Part shown: one piece after another, positions 51,333 through 60,862 of the stretch
Numbering within the stretch: position 1 is the first letter of the stretch
Layout: each line of letters opens with the position of its first letter
From: CAVDHB01 sp963608705
Lineage (GTDB): Bacteria > Bacteroidota > Bacteroidia > Bacteroidales > Bacteroidaceae
Length of the DNA stretch: 64,000 nucleotides
Direction: 5' to 3'
Assembly (NCBI GenBank): GCA_963608705.1
Contig: CAVDHB010000046.1
Coordinates: 6,376-70,375, forward strand
Program-made: the position numbers and the translations under genes
The notes under the pieces: model-generated
Told to the model about the DNA's origin: nothing
The model's input: the letters and a program-made list of their open reading frames with translations, nothing else
Databases searched by the model: none

Positions 51333-52031
51333 ATGAAGAAAATCATTTTATGTCCGCTTTTATGCTTTTGTGTTTGTCTGTTCGCAACAGCGCAAACGAT
51401 AGGATTAGTTATACATTATAATATGTCTGTGCTAATTCCTAAAGAAGTTTATAACATCAGCGATTTAAGCAAAAGACAATTGGTTATAAATAATTTGTCC
51501 CGTAGGCATCAATCGTACACTTTATTTACGAATGGCAATGAATGCGCATTCTCTACCACAGGCATAAATAACAATGTCATAAAGATTGAAGGAGACGGGG
51601 CTGTCTACACCAATGTGAGAGACCGCAAGGAAATAAGTATAAGCAATATCGTGGATAAGCTGTTTGTAGTTTCTTCGGATTCTTTGTACAATGAATGGGA
51701 CTTGTTTTTTGAGGAAACGAAGGAGGTCTTAGGTAAACAATGTGCCAAAGCGGTATATAAGAAGGATAAAAGGATAGTGGCTTGGTTTTGTTCGGAAATA
51801 CCTTCTCCCGCAGGCCCTTGCGGATATATTGGTTTGCCGGGAGTTATTTTACGCTTGGAAACATCCCATGCGGTGTACGAAGCTACCAGTGTCTTGCCTA
51901 TAAAGGACAATATCAAAATTGAATTACCCAAAGGAAAAGTAATGCAGAAAAAGGCGTTTGAAAAATTGCAGAAAGAGAAAATTGAGCAATTGAAAAGAGC
52001 CAATGGCGATAGCAATGTGATTGTGTTATAA
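51333..52031 (+). CDS. GLPGLI-family exported protein (second locus)
   Basis: A 232-residue protein with a signal peptide (ending FATAQ). The family core is PAGPCGYIGLPGVILRLETS, a variant of GLPGLI, preceded by the usual KQCAKAVYKKDKRIVAWFCS segment with two cysteines. It is shorter than the pair at 36123-37744 and divergent from them. It lies 11 bases before a barrel gene, repeating the GLPGLI-then-barrel order. Confidence 0.82.
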   Translation: MKKIILCPLLCFCVCLFATAQTIGLVIHYNMSVLIPKEVYNISDLSKRQLVINNLSRRHQSYTLFTNGNECAFSTTGINNNVIKIEGDGAVYTNVRDRKEISISNIVDKLFVVSSDSLYNEWDLFFEETKEVLGKQCAKAVYKKDKRIVAWFCSEIPSPAGPCGYIGLPGVILRLETSHAVYEATSVLPIKDNIKIELPKGKVMQKKAFEKLQKEKIEQLKRANGDSNVIVL

Positions 52032-52042
52032 AATCGGAGGGT

Positions 52043-54652
52043 ATGAGTAGTTTGAGATTTTGGATTTGCGGTATGCTTCTGTGCATCGGGGAGTGGGCTG
52101 TGGCGCAGAATATTTCGGGCATTGTGGTAGACGCTAAGAATAAAACGATGCCTTATTGCACGATTATGTGTTCACAAGACAGCGCAGCCCATGCTGTCGT
52201 CGCATACGCCGTCACTAAGGAGGACGGCTCATTTCATCTTCAGCCGAATAAGTCCTTGTCTTCTTTCTGGTTGACCGCAAGATGTGTCGGATATTCCACC
52301 TTAAAGGTTCATTATAATGAAATGCCAAGCACTTCGTTACGCTTGGTGATGAAAGAGAACAGCTACGCTTTGTCTGATGTGACAGTCAAAGGCAGAAATT
52401 TGGGCGTGAGAATTAAAAACGACACGATAGAGTTTCATCCAGACGCTTTCAAGAATGGAAGTGAGCAGAACATGGCCGATGTCATTAAAAAGCTGCCGGG
52501 TATGACAGTGGACGAATCAGGAAATGTGTCCTATCAAGGGAAGAAAATAGACAAGTTCTTGGTGAATGGAAAGGACGTGCTTTCCATGGGTGGTCATGCG
52601 CTGAAAACATTGTCTGCCGACTTCGCTTCCGGTGTGGAGTTGCTGAGTAATTATAATGACGGGAATGTGGGCAACTCTTTCAATTCACAAGAAACCACCG
52701 CATTGAACCTTGTGAATAACTCTCATCAAGAATGGGCGGGGAATTTTACGGAAGGTGGAGGTGTGCGAAGCAAGTTCGACAGCAAGAACGCTGCCTTGAA
52801 GATGGGAGAGAAATTCTCCTCTTCCATCCTGGCCAATGCCAATAACACGAATGAGTCGGTGTTCTCCGTGATGGATTATATAAATGCCAATGGGGGGCTT
52901 ACAGGAATGAAGACTTCCAGCGGTTTTGCGAAACTTTCCCTTTCGGAGGCGGAAAAAAATGTGTTGATGCCCAGCAGTGAGGAATATAAAAGGACTTCGG
53001 GAGTGGGGAATGTGAACCTGACTTTTAATCCGACTTCTCGTTACAATGCCACCATAGGGATTATTCATAACGAGATGGAGGCGAAATCAGCCTTGTCCAC
53101 AGATGAGTATATGAAGACCTCGCAGAAAGACGTGCATAAGTCCACGGAAGAGGATGAAGTGAAAAGAGGACGTTTCAGCTCAATGAATTTGGGACAGAAA
53201 TGGGATGTGAATCCATACACCAGTCTCCGTTTCTTGACAAAGTTGAACTATAGCGATATGAGGGATAAACAAACACTGGTGGATTATTTCGATGCTAATT
53301 CCGAGAGAAATGGGGAGACGGACAGAAACAAGAGATTGAACGCCTTACAGCAAATCAGTTTAAATTCCTTGATAGGAAAAGGGTTGCTGTATGCGAATGT
53401 GAATCTCTCTTTTTCCAGTACAGACCGTAAGATGGATGTGCTTTCCGCCTATGAATTGCCAACTGAATATCAGCGGTCAGCCACTGCGTTCTATATGGAC
53501 AGAGATACCAAAAGGTTGAATGTGACAGGAGTGGCAGGCTATGTGTTTCCTGTTTTCCACAAAGTCAATCTGAAATGGGAAGTCTCCGGGAGTAGTCGAA
53601 ATGCATGGATAGACCAAAATGCGGAAAGTGAGCGTTTACACAATTTCAATGGGGGAATTTATGGCGGACTCATGAAGAACAAGGGACTATTCAGGTTTGA
53701 TGCAGGGGTTAGATTTTCCAGTTACGGAAACGACGCTAATATCAAGGGCATTGAGACTAAATCTGTGACCAAATGGGAACCTGTTTTAGCCACGGAGTTG
53801 CGTTTCAGTCAACAGCATTCTATGGCGTTCGGAATGTCTTATAAATATGTGCCTACAGATATAGAATCTCTTTCTAAGCTGGCTGTAATCAATGGCTACG
53901 ACCAAGTGACAGAGGCATCCTCTTACAGGAAACTGGGACACAATGCGCTGAATGTGGACTTTGCCTATCGGTTGTATAGTTTATACAGTAATACAACGAT
54001 ATTCACTTACGTGACTTACGAAAAGGCGAAAAATACCGCTTTGCTGAATTACGAAAACAAAGGTCTGGTACATTACCAACACTATATGGACGGGGGAGAA
54101 AAGGAGACGGTCGATGCCACCTTGTACATTAATAAAGGATTAGGCAACTGGCCTGTGGATGTCAGATTGGATGCTTCCTATTTATGGAATCGGGATGAAA
54201 TCGCATTCAATTCAGTTCCCGGTAAGATGGAGACGGGAGATTTAAAGGCGGACTTGGGTTTTGCGTCACGCTTTAAAATACCTTTCAATATGGAGGTGAA
54301 TGGTGTGTATAACCGATTGACAAATGAGGCGGCGGATTTACATATTGATTCCGGAGATAAAGAGTTCGGTGGAAAGGCAAAACTGATTTTTGCCAAACAC
54401 AAGTTCACGGCTTTTGTCACAGGCAAGTGGAATAAGATAAAGAATGAAAGTGGAAGCAGAATCGTAAAGGACTTGGATTTCTTAGTATCCTATAAAATTA
54501 AGAAGTTCACCTGTAAACTTTCCGGTACAAATATATTCCATTTAAATGGTATCAACTGGTTGAGGCAGACGGTGACTCCCTCCTACACTTCTTATGTCCG
54601 CTACAAACAGCATTCAGGCAATGTCCTGTGTTCTTTGTCCTACGAGTTGTAA
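52043..54652 (+). CDS. Outer-membrane beta-barrel, TonB-receptor-like, GLPGLI-linked (second locus)
   Basis: An 869-residue exported barrel with a signal peptide (ending WAVAQ), a carboxypeptidase-regulatory-like domain (about 23-110, ISGIVVDAKNKTMPYCTIMC), a plug (DVIKKLPGMTVDESGNVSYQ; GKKIDKFLVNGKDVLSMGGH) and a barrel of some 600 residues. The design matches the barrel at 33576. No SusD partner. The stop is followed by a palindromic repeat. Confidence 0.82.
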   Translation: MSSLRFWICGMLLCIGEWAVAQNISGIVVDAKNKTMPYCTIMCSQDSAAHAVVAYAVTKEDGSFHLQPNKSLSSFWLTARCVGYSTLKVHYNEMPSTSLRLVMKENSYALSDVTVKGRNLGVRIKNDTIEFHPDAFKNGSEQNMADVIKKLPGMTVDESGNVSYQGKKIDKFLVNGKDVLSMGGHALKTLSADFASGVELLSNYNDGNVGNSFNSQETTALNLVNNSHQEWAGNFTEGGGVRSKFDSKNAALKMGEKFSSSILANANNTNESVFSVMDYINANGGLTGMKTSSGFAKLSLSEAEKNVLMPSSEEYKRTSGVGNVNLTFNPTSRYNATIGIIHNEMEAKSALSTDEYMKTSQKDVHKSTEEDEVKRGRFSSMNLGQKWDVNPYTSLRFLTKLNYSDMRDKQTLVDYFDANSERNGETDRNKRLNALQQISLNSLIGKGLLYANVNLSFSSTDRKMDVLSAYELPTEYQRSATAFYMDRDTKRLNVTGVAGYVFPVFHKVNLKWEVSGSSRNAWIDQNAESERLHNFNGGIYGGLMKNKGLFRFDAGVRFSSYGNDANIKGIETKSVTKWEPVLATELRFSQQHSMAFGMSYKYVPTDIESLSKLAVINGYDQVTEASSYRKLGHNALNVDFAYRLYSLYSNTTIFTYVTYEKAKNTALLNYENKGLVHYQHYMDGGEKETVDATLYINKGLGNWPVDVRLDASYLWNRDEIAFNSVPGKMETGDLKADLGFASRFKIPFNMEVNGVYNRLTNEAADLHIDSGDKEFGGKAKLIFAKHKFTAFVTGKWNKIKNESGSRIVKDLDFLVSYKIKKFTCKLSGTNIFHLNGINWLRQTVTPSYTSYVRYKQHSGNVLCSLSYEL

Positions 54653-54677
54653 AGGGGATTGATTTAAAATAAAATGG

Positions 54678-54705
54678 GTAGAGACGCAATTAATCGCGTC
54701 TCTAC
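54678..54705. repeat. GAGACGC palindrome between convergent genes
   Basis: 28 bases with arms GTAGAGACGC and GCGTCTCTAC around AATTAATC. One of five related palindromes in the window (others at 61022, 61106, 63745 and 63817). It lies between two convergent genes and could act as a bidirectional terminator. Confidence 0.85.
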
Positions 54706-54718
54706 GTATTTATGATTA

Positions 54719-55213
54719 TCATTCTTTCTTCGTTTCCATTTTGAATGAATGCGGAAGTCCCTTCTTCACACGCATACTTTGAGGACTTACCGGGCCGGGA
54801 TGATGGATGCGATTTCTTTTGTTCCGTAGTTGCTTGCCATGGTGTCCTTCTGACTGGTAGATTTTGTAGATTTGTTTGGCGGTCAGGACTCCCTGGAATT
54901 TCTTGAAATACCTCTCTCGCACGTCTAACAGCTTGCGGCTTCTGTCAAAACGTTGTTTCAGCAGACTTTCTACCTCTGTGTCCGTCATGTCAGACACACG
55001 TTTTTTAGGCTTGTCCGCCTTTACCACTTCCTTCATCTGCTGACGGAACTCATTGTACAGCGGGACAAACTTTGCCGTGGTCTTGTCGTCCAGCATCAGT
55101 TGGCTGGCCATTCGTTGTCCGGCGGAAACTTTTTCTTTTACTTCTTTCTTTGGCTGCGCCTGCAATCCCAAGGTAAGGGTTGCGAACGCCATTACTAACA
55201 TACATTTTTTCAT
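54719..55213 (-). CDS. Spy/CpxP-like periplasmic protein
   Basis: A 164-residue exported protein (signal peptide ending LGLQAQ) that is mostly helical and basic: MLDDKTTAKFVPLYNEFRQQ, TEVESLLKQRFDRSRKLLDV and LTAKQIYKIYQSEGHHG. Length, helix pattern and place downstream of a sigma/anti-sigma pair fit the Spy/CpxP-type periplasmic stress proteins seen in Bacteroidota sigma operons. The LTxxQ motif of Spy is present as LTAKQ. Chaperone function is inferred. Confidence 0.65.
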   Translation of the reverse strand: MKKCMLVMAFATLTLGLQAQPKKEVKEKVSAGQRMASQLMLDDKTTAKFVPLYNEFRQQMKEVVKADKPKKRVSDMTDTEVESLLKQRFDRSRKLLDVRERYFKKFQGVLTAKQIYKIYQSEGHHGKQLRNKRNRIHHPGPVSPQSMRVKKGLPHSFKMETKKE

Positions 55214-55232
55214 GTTACCTGGTATTTATGGA

Positions 55233-55742
55233 TTATTCATCGAAATCATTCAGGGTGAGAAACGGGTCGGCGGAAACCAGCAAGAGGTCTTCGTTTTCTT
55301 CAGTGTCACTCCCCTCCTCTATTTCTTCGTCACAAGTCAGTATTTGAGCCGATGCCGCCAACAGGCTGTGGGTTGGTTCTGTTTGTGTCGATTCAGGCTT
55401 GGGAGCTTGTACCTTCTTCTTTGTCGGTTCTTTCTCCAGTGATTCTTTTGCTGGCTTCTCTGGACTTACGGAGGGCGATGGAGAGTCTGCTATTTTGCGT
55501 ACAGACGCTGTGGCAGGCTGTGTCTTTTCCATTTTATCCGTTTGATGAGAACCCACGAAAAATACTAATCCCGCAAGAGAAGCCGCGGCAAGCAGCCCAC
55601 TCGTCCATAAGGTGCGCTTGAAGATTTTGTGTTTCTTTCTGCGAAGCTCCACTTCTCGCCACACATTCGCTTGGATGCGCGACAATGCGCCCTCTGGTAA
55701 CTGGTAAGGTACGCTTTGCTGTTTGTCTTTCTCACGGTTCAT
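55233..55742 (-). CDS. Anti-sigma-factor-like membrane protein
   Basis: A 169-residue protein with a cytoplasmic N-terminus, one membrane helix near residues 47-66 (LWTSGLLAAASLAGLVFFVG) and a Pro/Glu/Lys-rich periplasmic part (ESLEKEPTKKKVQAPKPEST). The zinc-binding HxxxC motif of classical anti-sigma factors is not seen. It overlaps the sigma-factor gene by 11 bases and is probably its membrane partner. Confidence 0.65.
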   Translation of the reverse strand: MNREKDKQQSVPYQLPEGALSRIQANVWREVELRRKKHKIFKRTLWTSGLLAAASLAGLVFFVGSHQTDKMEKTQPATASVRKIADSPSPSVSPEKPAKESLEKEPTKKKVQAPKPESTQTEPTHSLLAASAQILTCDEEIEEGSDTEENEDLLLVSADPFLTLNDFDE

Positions 55743-56280
55743 ATAGTTCCTCCTTCAATTCTTGTTCCAACGTTCTCTTGGCATGACTGTAATTCATTCT
55801 CGCCGCTTCTTCACTGCTCTCCATTACGGAAGCGATTTCCTTGTAAGAAAGTTCTTCGTAATAACGCAGGTTGAAGACCAGTCGCTGCTTCTCTGGCAGA
55901 CGGAGCAACGCCGCTTGGAAACGCACGCCATAGACGTTGTCATAGTCCACATAGTCTGATGCGTATAACTTTTCCGACAACGGTTGGTCTCCTTCGTCCA
56001 AGGAAACGCATTTCTTTTTGCGTAACCATTGCATGCTTTCCGTGGTGGCTATTCGGTACATCCAAGCGTGCAAGGATACGGCATCGCCATGGAAGCGGGA
56101 GAATTGCTCGTATGCTTTGATGAATGTGTTCTGTAGCACATCCTCCGCATCCTCGTGCACCACGACCAACCGCCGCACATATCCGTATAACGGTTTGGAA
56201 TAGGCTTCCATCAGTAGGGACAATGCCTGTTCCTTATGTCGTTTCCAGGTCTGTATGATGAGCGAGTCTGTTTCCGTCAT
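55732..56280 (-). CDS. ECF-type RNA polymerase sigma factor
   Basis: A 182-residue sigma-70 family protein. Region 2 includes VHEDAEDVLQNTFIKAYEQF and WMYRIATTESMQWLRKKK; region 4 is LPEKQRLVFNLRYYEELSYK followed by IASVMESSEEAARMNYSHAK. It heads a three-gene unit with an anti-sigma-like membrane protein and a Spy/CpxP-like protein, a common envelope-stress arrangement. No ECF target promoter could be identified upstream. Confidence 0.93.
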   Translation of the reverse strand: MTETDSLIIQTWKRHKEQALSLLMEAYSKPLYGYVRRLVVVHEDAEDVLQNTFIKAYEQFSRFHGDAVSLHAWMYRIATTESMQWLRKKKCVSLDEGDQPLSEKLYASDYVDYDNVYGVRFQAALLRLPEKQRLVFNLRYYEELSYKEIASVMESSEEAARMNYSHAKRTLEQELKEELYEP

Positions 56281-56404
56281 GTTTCTTGCGTTTGTTAGTA
56301 AGATGCAAAAGAAGCGGAAAAGTAAAAAGAGAACGCTAATGCTTAACGTCTTTTATATCTTCGCCCTTTCAATCTTTTTATTCGTTTATTCCAATGAGAA
56401 TCCG

Positions 56405-56412
56405 TAATTTTG
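56405..56412 (+). promoter_or_regulatory. -7 box of the mnmG promoter
   Basis: TAATTTTG fits TAnnTTTG, with a TTCG (one mismatch from TTTG) at 56381-56384, spaced by 20 bases. It lies 25 bases before mnmG. Confidence 0.55.
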
Positions 56413-56437
56413 CACCTCAGTAAAAAAGCGAATACGG

Positions 56438-58309
56438 ATGGAATTTAAGTATGACGTGATAGTGGTAGGAGGCGGACATGCCGGATGTGAGGCCGCAGCG
56501 GCCGCCGCCAACCTTGGAGCCAAGACGTGCCTGATTACAATGGACATGAACAAGATTGCCCAGATGAGTTGTAATCCGGCGGTCGGCGGTATAGCCAAAG
56601 GGCAGATTGTGCGGGAAATTGACGCATTGGGCGGATTCATGGGACTGGTGACGGACAAGACGGCCATTCAGTTCCGTATGCTGAACCGTTCCAAAGGACC
56701 TGCCGTATGGAGTCCGAGGGCACAGTGCGACCGTGGAAAGTATATCTGGGCTTGGCGGGAAGTGCTGGAAAATACTCCTAACCTGCATATCTGGCAAGAC
56801 CAGGCACGGGAACTCATCGTGGAACACGGTGAGGCTGTAGGGGTGAAAACCTATTATGAATGCACTTTCCGGGCAAAGGCCGTGGTCATCACGGCGGGTA
56901 CATTTCTAAATGGACTGATGCACATCGGTCGGGTGAAACTTCCCGGAGGACGGGTAGCTGAGCCTCCTTCTTTGCATTTAAGCGAATCCATCGCTTCCCA
57001 TGGTATTCACAAAGACCGTATGAAGACAGGAACTCCCGTGCGTATCGACGGAAGAAGCGTGCGGTTTGACTTGATGGAGAAACAAGACGGAGACAATGAT
57101 TTCCATAAGTTCTCTTTTATGGGAGAACCGAGAAAACTGAAGCCGCTTCCTTGCTGGATTTGCCATACGAATGCGGAAGTCCATGAAGTGTTGCGTTCCG
57201 GCTTTGCGGATTCACCGCTGTATAACGGTCAAATCAAGAGCATAGGCCCTCGTTACTGTCCCAGTATCGAGACCAAGCTGCATACCTTCCCCGACAAAGA
57301 CAGCCATCAGTTGTTCTTGGAGCCTGAAGGCGAAACCACGCAGGAAATGTATTTGAACGGTTTCTCTTCCAGTCTTCCGTTGGACATCCAATTGAATGCC
57401 TTGCGAAAAATTCCCGCATTCAAAGACATTTCCATTTATCGTCCTGGCTATGCCATTGAATACGATTTCTTCGACCCTACCCAACTGACGCATTCCTTGG
57501 AATCGAAAGTGGTGAGTGGCTTGTTCCTTGCCGGACAGGTAAACGGTACCACAGGATACGAGGAAGCCGCAGGGCAAGGTCTGATGGCTGGTATCAACGC
57601 CGCACTGAAATGTGCGGGTAGCGAGCCGTTCGTGTTGAAACGAGACGAGGCGTATATCGGTGTGTTGATAGACGACTTGGTGACAAAGGGTGTGGACGAA
57701 CCCTATCGTATGTTTACTTCCCGTGCGGAGTACCGTATTCTTCTTCGTCAGGACGATGCCGATATGCGTCTTACGCCGAAGGCGGTGGAGCTGGGATTGG
57801 CTACGGACGCACGCAGAGAGTATTTCCTGGAAAAGAAAGAGAAGGTGGAAGAGCTAATCCGCTTCTGCGAGAAATTCTCCGTCAAGCCAGACTTAATCAA
57901 TCCTGCGTTGGAAGCCTTGCAGACTACCCCACTCCATCAAGGATGCAAGTTAGTAGACTTGATTGGCCGTCCGCAAATATCCCTCGCCTCTATGGCGGAG
58001 CATATCGAAGCCTTGCAGAAGCTGGTGGATTCCATCTCTGGCCGTAAGGAGGAAATCATCGAGGCGGCGGAGATACAGTTGAAGTATAAAGGCTATATCA
58101 TGCGGGAGCGCCAGATTGCGGAGAAGATGAAGCGGCTTGAAGACATCAAAATAAAGAATGTCTTTGATTACAACACGCTCCATGCGCTTTCCACGGAAGC
58201 TCGTCAGAAGCTCTCCCGTATCAATCCTGATAACCTTGGGCAGGCCAGTCGTATTCCCGGCGTGTCTCCCAGTGATATCAACGTCTTGTTAGTTCTCATG
58301 GGACGATAA
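56438..58309 (+). CDS. mnmG: tRNA uridine-5-carboxymethylaminomethyl modification enzyme MnmG (GidA)
   Basis: FAD-dependent enzyme that, with MnmE, modifies the wobble uridine of several tRNAs. The 623-residue protein has the FAD loop VVGGGHAGCEAAAAAANLGA, PAVGGIAKGQIVREIDALGG, GTFLNGLMHIG, GLFLAGQVNGTTGYEEAAGQ and TSRAEYRILLRQDDADMRL. In many bacteria mnmG lies close to the replication origin; here a parS site lies directly behind it. Confidence 0.97.
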   Translation: MEFKYDVIVVGGGHAGCEAAAAAANLGAKTCLITMDMNKIAQMSCNPAVGGIAKGQIVREIDALGGFMGLVTDKTAIQFRMLNRSKGPAVWSPRAQCDRGKYIWAWREVLENTPNLHIWQDQARELIVEHGEAVGVKTYYECTFRAKAVVITAGTFLNGLMHIGRVKLPGGRVAEPPSLHLSESIASHGIHKDRMKTGTPVRIDGRSVRFDLMEKQDGDNDFHKFSFMGEPRKLKPLPCWICHTNAEVHEVLRSGFADSPLYNGQIKSIGPRYCPSIETKLHTFPDKDSHQLFLEPEGETTQEMYLNGFSSSLPLDIQLNALRKIPAFKDISIYRPGYAIEYDFFDPTQLTHSLESKVVSGLFLAGQVNGTTGYEEAAGQGLMAGINAALKCAGSEPFVLKRDEAYIGVLIDDLVTKGVDEPYRMFTSRAEYRILLRQDDADMRLTPKAVELGLATDARREYFLEKKEKVEELIRFCEKFSVKPDLINPALEALQTTPLHQGCKLVDLIGRPQISLASMAEHIEALQKLVDSISGRKEEIIEAAEIQLKYKGYIMRERQIAEKMKRLEDIKIKNVFDYNTLHALSTEARQKLSRINPDNLGQASRIPGVSPSDINVLLVLMGR

Positions 58310-58316
58310 ACAAGCG

Positions 58317-58332
58317 TGTTCCACGTGAAACA
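58317..58332. promoter_or_regulatory. parS site (ParB binding)
   Basis: TGTTCCACGTGAAACA matches the parS consensus TGTTNCACGTGAAACA at all fixed positions. It lies in the 57-base gap between mnmG and apt. ParB spreads from parS to load SMC and segregate the origin region. parA and parB are not in the window. A second exact site was not found. Confidence 0.9.
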
Positions 58333-58366
58333 ATTAGATAAAGTATATATAGATAAATCATTGGTT

Positions 58367-58900
58367 ATGAACAAGGAATCATTACTGAAGTACTTGCGGA
58401 ACATACCTGATTTTCCCAAGCCGGGAATCCAGTTCAAGGATGTGTCCACGCTTTTCAAACGCCCCGACTGTCTGCAATATATTGTAGACTATCTGGCGGA
58501 ATATTACAAGGACAAGGGCATCACAAAAGTGGTGGGTATCGAATCGAGAGGCTTTGTGGTAGGTGGGGCTTTGGCTTATAAGTTAGGAGCCGGCTTTGTC
58601 ATGTGCCGCAAACCGGGCAAGCTTCCGGCTGAGACCATCAAGGAAACTTATCAGAAGGAATACGGCACGGACACTATCGAGATTCATAAAGACGCTATCG
58701 CATCAGACGATGTAGTACTGATTCATGACGACTTGCTGGCTACGGGCGGTTCCGCACGGGCGGCATACGACTTGGTGGAGAAGTTCCATCCGAAGGCTGT
58801 AAGCATGAATTTCCTGATTGAATTACGTAGCGAAGGATTGCGAGGCAGAGAAACCTTCGAGGATAATACGGACATCTATTCTTTGCTGACCATCGAATAA
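58367..58900 (+). CDS. apt: Adenine phosphoribosyltransferase
   Basis: Salvages adenine to AMP with PRPP. From the ATG at 58367 the protein has 177 residues starting MNKESLLKYLRNIPDFPKPG, the normal length and N-terminus; an upstream in-frame ATG at 58316 would read through the parS site and is rejected. The PRPP loop is VLIHDDLLATGGSARAA, and the region VGIESRGFVVGGALAYKLG is typical. Confidence 0.96.
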   Translation: MNKESLLKYLRNIPDFPKPGIQFKDVSTLFKRPDCLQYIVDYLAEYYKDKGITKVVGIESRGFVVGGALAYKLGAGFVMCRKPGKLPAETIKETYQKEYGTDTIEIHKDAIASDDVVLIHDDLLATGGSARAAYDLVEKFHPKAVSMNFLIELRSEGLRGRETFEDNTDIYSLLTIE

Positions 58901-58984
58901 TCTGCGTAGCTTATACGGAGAATACATCTTGTGGGAGACTTCGCTCCGTGGCGATAGCCTCCCGTTCTTTTATATGCACAACCC

Positions 58985-60805
58985 ATGACAAAAGAAGAAG
59001 ACGAAAAGAGGCTTGCTTATCTGAAAAGTATCGTGAACAACTTGCCTGAAACTCCGGGCTGCTACCAGTATCAGGACGAGACGGGCAAGATTATCTATGT
59101 CGGAAAAGCGAAGAACCTGAAGCGAAGGGTCTCTTCCTATTTCAATAAAAACCAACAGACACGGAAGACTCGTTTGTTGGTCGGAAAGATAAGGGATATT
59201 AAGTATGTGGTGGTGAAGACGGAGGAAGATGCGTTGTTGTTGGAAAACAACCTCATCAAGAAATACCAGCCACACTACAATATCTTGTTGAAAGATGGGA
59301 AGACCTACCCTTCCATCTGCCTTACGAATGAATACTTTCCTCGTATATTCAAAACACGGAAAATCGTGAGAGACGGTTCTACCTACTTCGGTCCGTACAG
59401 CTCGCTGCCTGTCATGTATGCGTTGTTAGAGTTGTTCAAGAGAACCTACAAGATTCGCTCCTGCCGTTTTCCGCTTACACCGGAAAACATTCAGCAAGGT
59501 AAATACAGTGTTTGTCTGGAGTATCATATAAAAAATTGCAAAGGTCCTTGCGAGGGACTGCAATCGCACGAGGATTATATGCGGGACATCGATGAAATCA
59601 AGCAAATCCTACGGGGAAACACAAGGGAGGTCTTGGCGCAGTTGATGAAACAGATGCAGGAATTAGCGGCGCAACTGAAGTTTGAAGAGGCGCAGGTAGT
59701 GAAGAACAAGTACACGCTCATCGAGAACTTCCGGGCGAAAAGCCAAGTGGTCAGCCATATTTTGCATAACATCGACGTGTTCTCCATCGAGGAGGACGAT
59801 GGCTCGGCTTTCATCAATTATTTGCATATCACCAACGGCAGCATCAACCAGGCATTCACTTTTGAGTACAAGAAAAAGCTCGATGAGACCAAGGAGGAAT
59901 TATTGGCGATGGGTATCATGGAGATGAGAGAACGCTATAAGAGCCGTTCCAAGGAGATTGTCATTCCGTTTCCATTGGATGTGGAAATGCAGAATGTCAC
60001 GTTTACGATACCGAAGGCCGGAGAGAAAAAGAAACTGCTGGATTTATCGTTGATGAACGTGAAAGAATACAAGCTGGATAAACTGAAACGGAATGAAAAG
60101 CTGAATCCCGAACAAAAGAGTGTACGTCTGATGACAGAGATTCAAAAGGACCTGAAGCTCCCTACTCTTCCGCTTCAAATCGAATGTTTCGATAACTCCA
60201 ATATTCAAGGAAGCGATGCGGTGGCCGCTTGTGTGGTCTTCAAGAAAGCGAAACCCAGCAAGAAAGACTATCGTAAATACATTATCAAGACCGTGGAGGG
60301 ACCTGACGATTACGCCTCTATGCAGGAAGTGGTGAGAAGAAGGTACAGCCGGATGGTGGAACAGGGAGACCGTCTTCCTGATTTGATATTGACGGATGGT
60401 GGAAAGGGGCAAATGAGCGTGGTGAGAGAAGTCATCGAAGATGAATTGGGCTTGAAAATACCCATAGCGGGGTTGGCGAAAGACGACAAGCACCGTACTA
60501 ATGAGTTGCTTTATGGCAATCCGCCTGTGGTGATAGGTATGAAAACAGACAGTGTGTTATTCCACCTGCTGACACAGATACAGGACGAAGTACACCGTTT
60601 CGCCATCACCTTCCACCGGGATAAACGAAGTAAACGGCAAGTGGCTTCTGCCTTGGATGGGGTGAAAGGTATCGGTGATGTCACCAAAACCTCTCTTCTT
60701 CGGAAGTTCAAAAGTGTGAAACGTATCCGTGATGCATCGGAAGAAGAACTTGCCCAAGTGATTGGCCCAGCCAAGGCGAAATTGCTGAAAGAAGGGCTGA
60801 AATAG
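58985..60805 (+). CDS. uvrC: Excinuclease ABC subunit C (UvrC)
   Basis: Nuclease of nucleotide excision repair, making both incisions. The 606-residue sequence has the GIY-YIG domain (PGCYQYQDETGKIIYVGKAK), the UVR motif (LAAQLKFEEAQVVKNKY), the C-terminal endonuclease (IECFDNSNIQGSDAVAACVV; LILTDGGKGQMSVVREVI) and helix-hairpin-helix repeats (LDGVKGIGDVTKTSLLRKF). Length is normal. It follows apt by 84 bases. Confidence 0.97.
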   Translation: MTKEEDEKRLAYLKSIVNNLPETPGCYQYQDETGKIIYVGKAKNLKRRVSSYFNKNQQTRKTRLLVGKIRDIKYVVVKTEEDALLLENNLIKKYQPHYNILLKDGKTYPSICLTNEYFPRIFKTRKIVRDGSTYFGPYSSLPVMYALLELFKRTYKIRSCRFPLTPENIQQGKYSVCLEYHIKNCKGPCEGLQSHEDYMRDIDEIKQILRGNTREVLAQLMKQMQELAAQLKFEEAQVVKNKYTLIENFRAKSQVVSHILHNIDVFSIEEDDGSAFINYLHITNGSINQAFTFEYKKKLDETKEELLAMGIMEMRERYKSRSKEIVIPFPLDVEMQNVTFTIPKAGEKKKLLDLSLMNVKEYKLDKLKRNEKLNPEQKSVRLMTEIQKDLKLPTLPLQIECFDNSNIQGSDAVAACVVFKKAKPSKKDYRKYIIKTVEGPDDYASMQEVVRRRYSRMVEQGDRLPDLILTDGGKGQMSVVREVIEDELGLKIPIAGLAKDDKHRTNELLYGNPPVVIGMKTDSVLFHLLTQIQDEVHRFAITFHRDKRSKRQVASALDGVKGIGDVTKTSLLRKFKSVKRIRDASEEELAQVIGPAKAKLLKEGLK

Positions 60806-60862
60806 TCGTGGTATTGTCTGCTTATTCAGAGAATGGGTAAAATAGTAGCTTGAGATACTTTT

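Noticed and set aside
54303..54313. DnaA-box match TGTGTATAA
   Set aside because: It is inside the barrel coding sequence; about two chance matches per window are expected.
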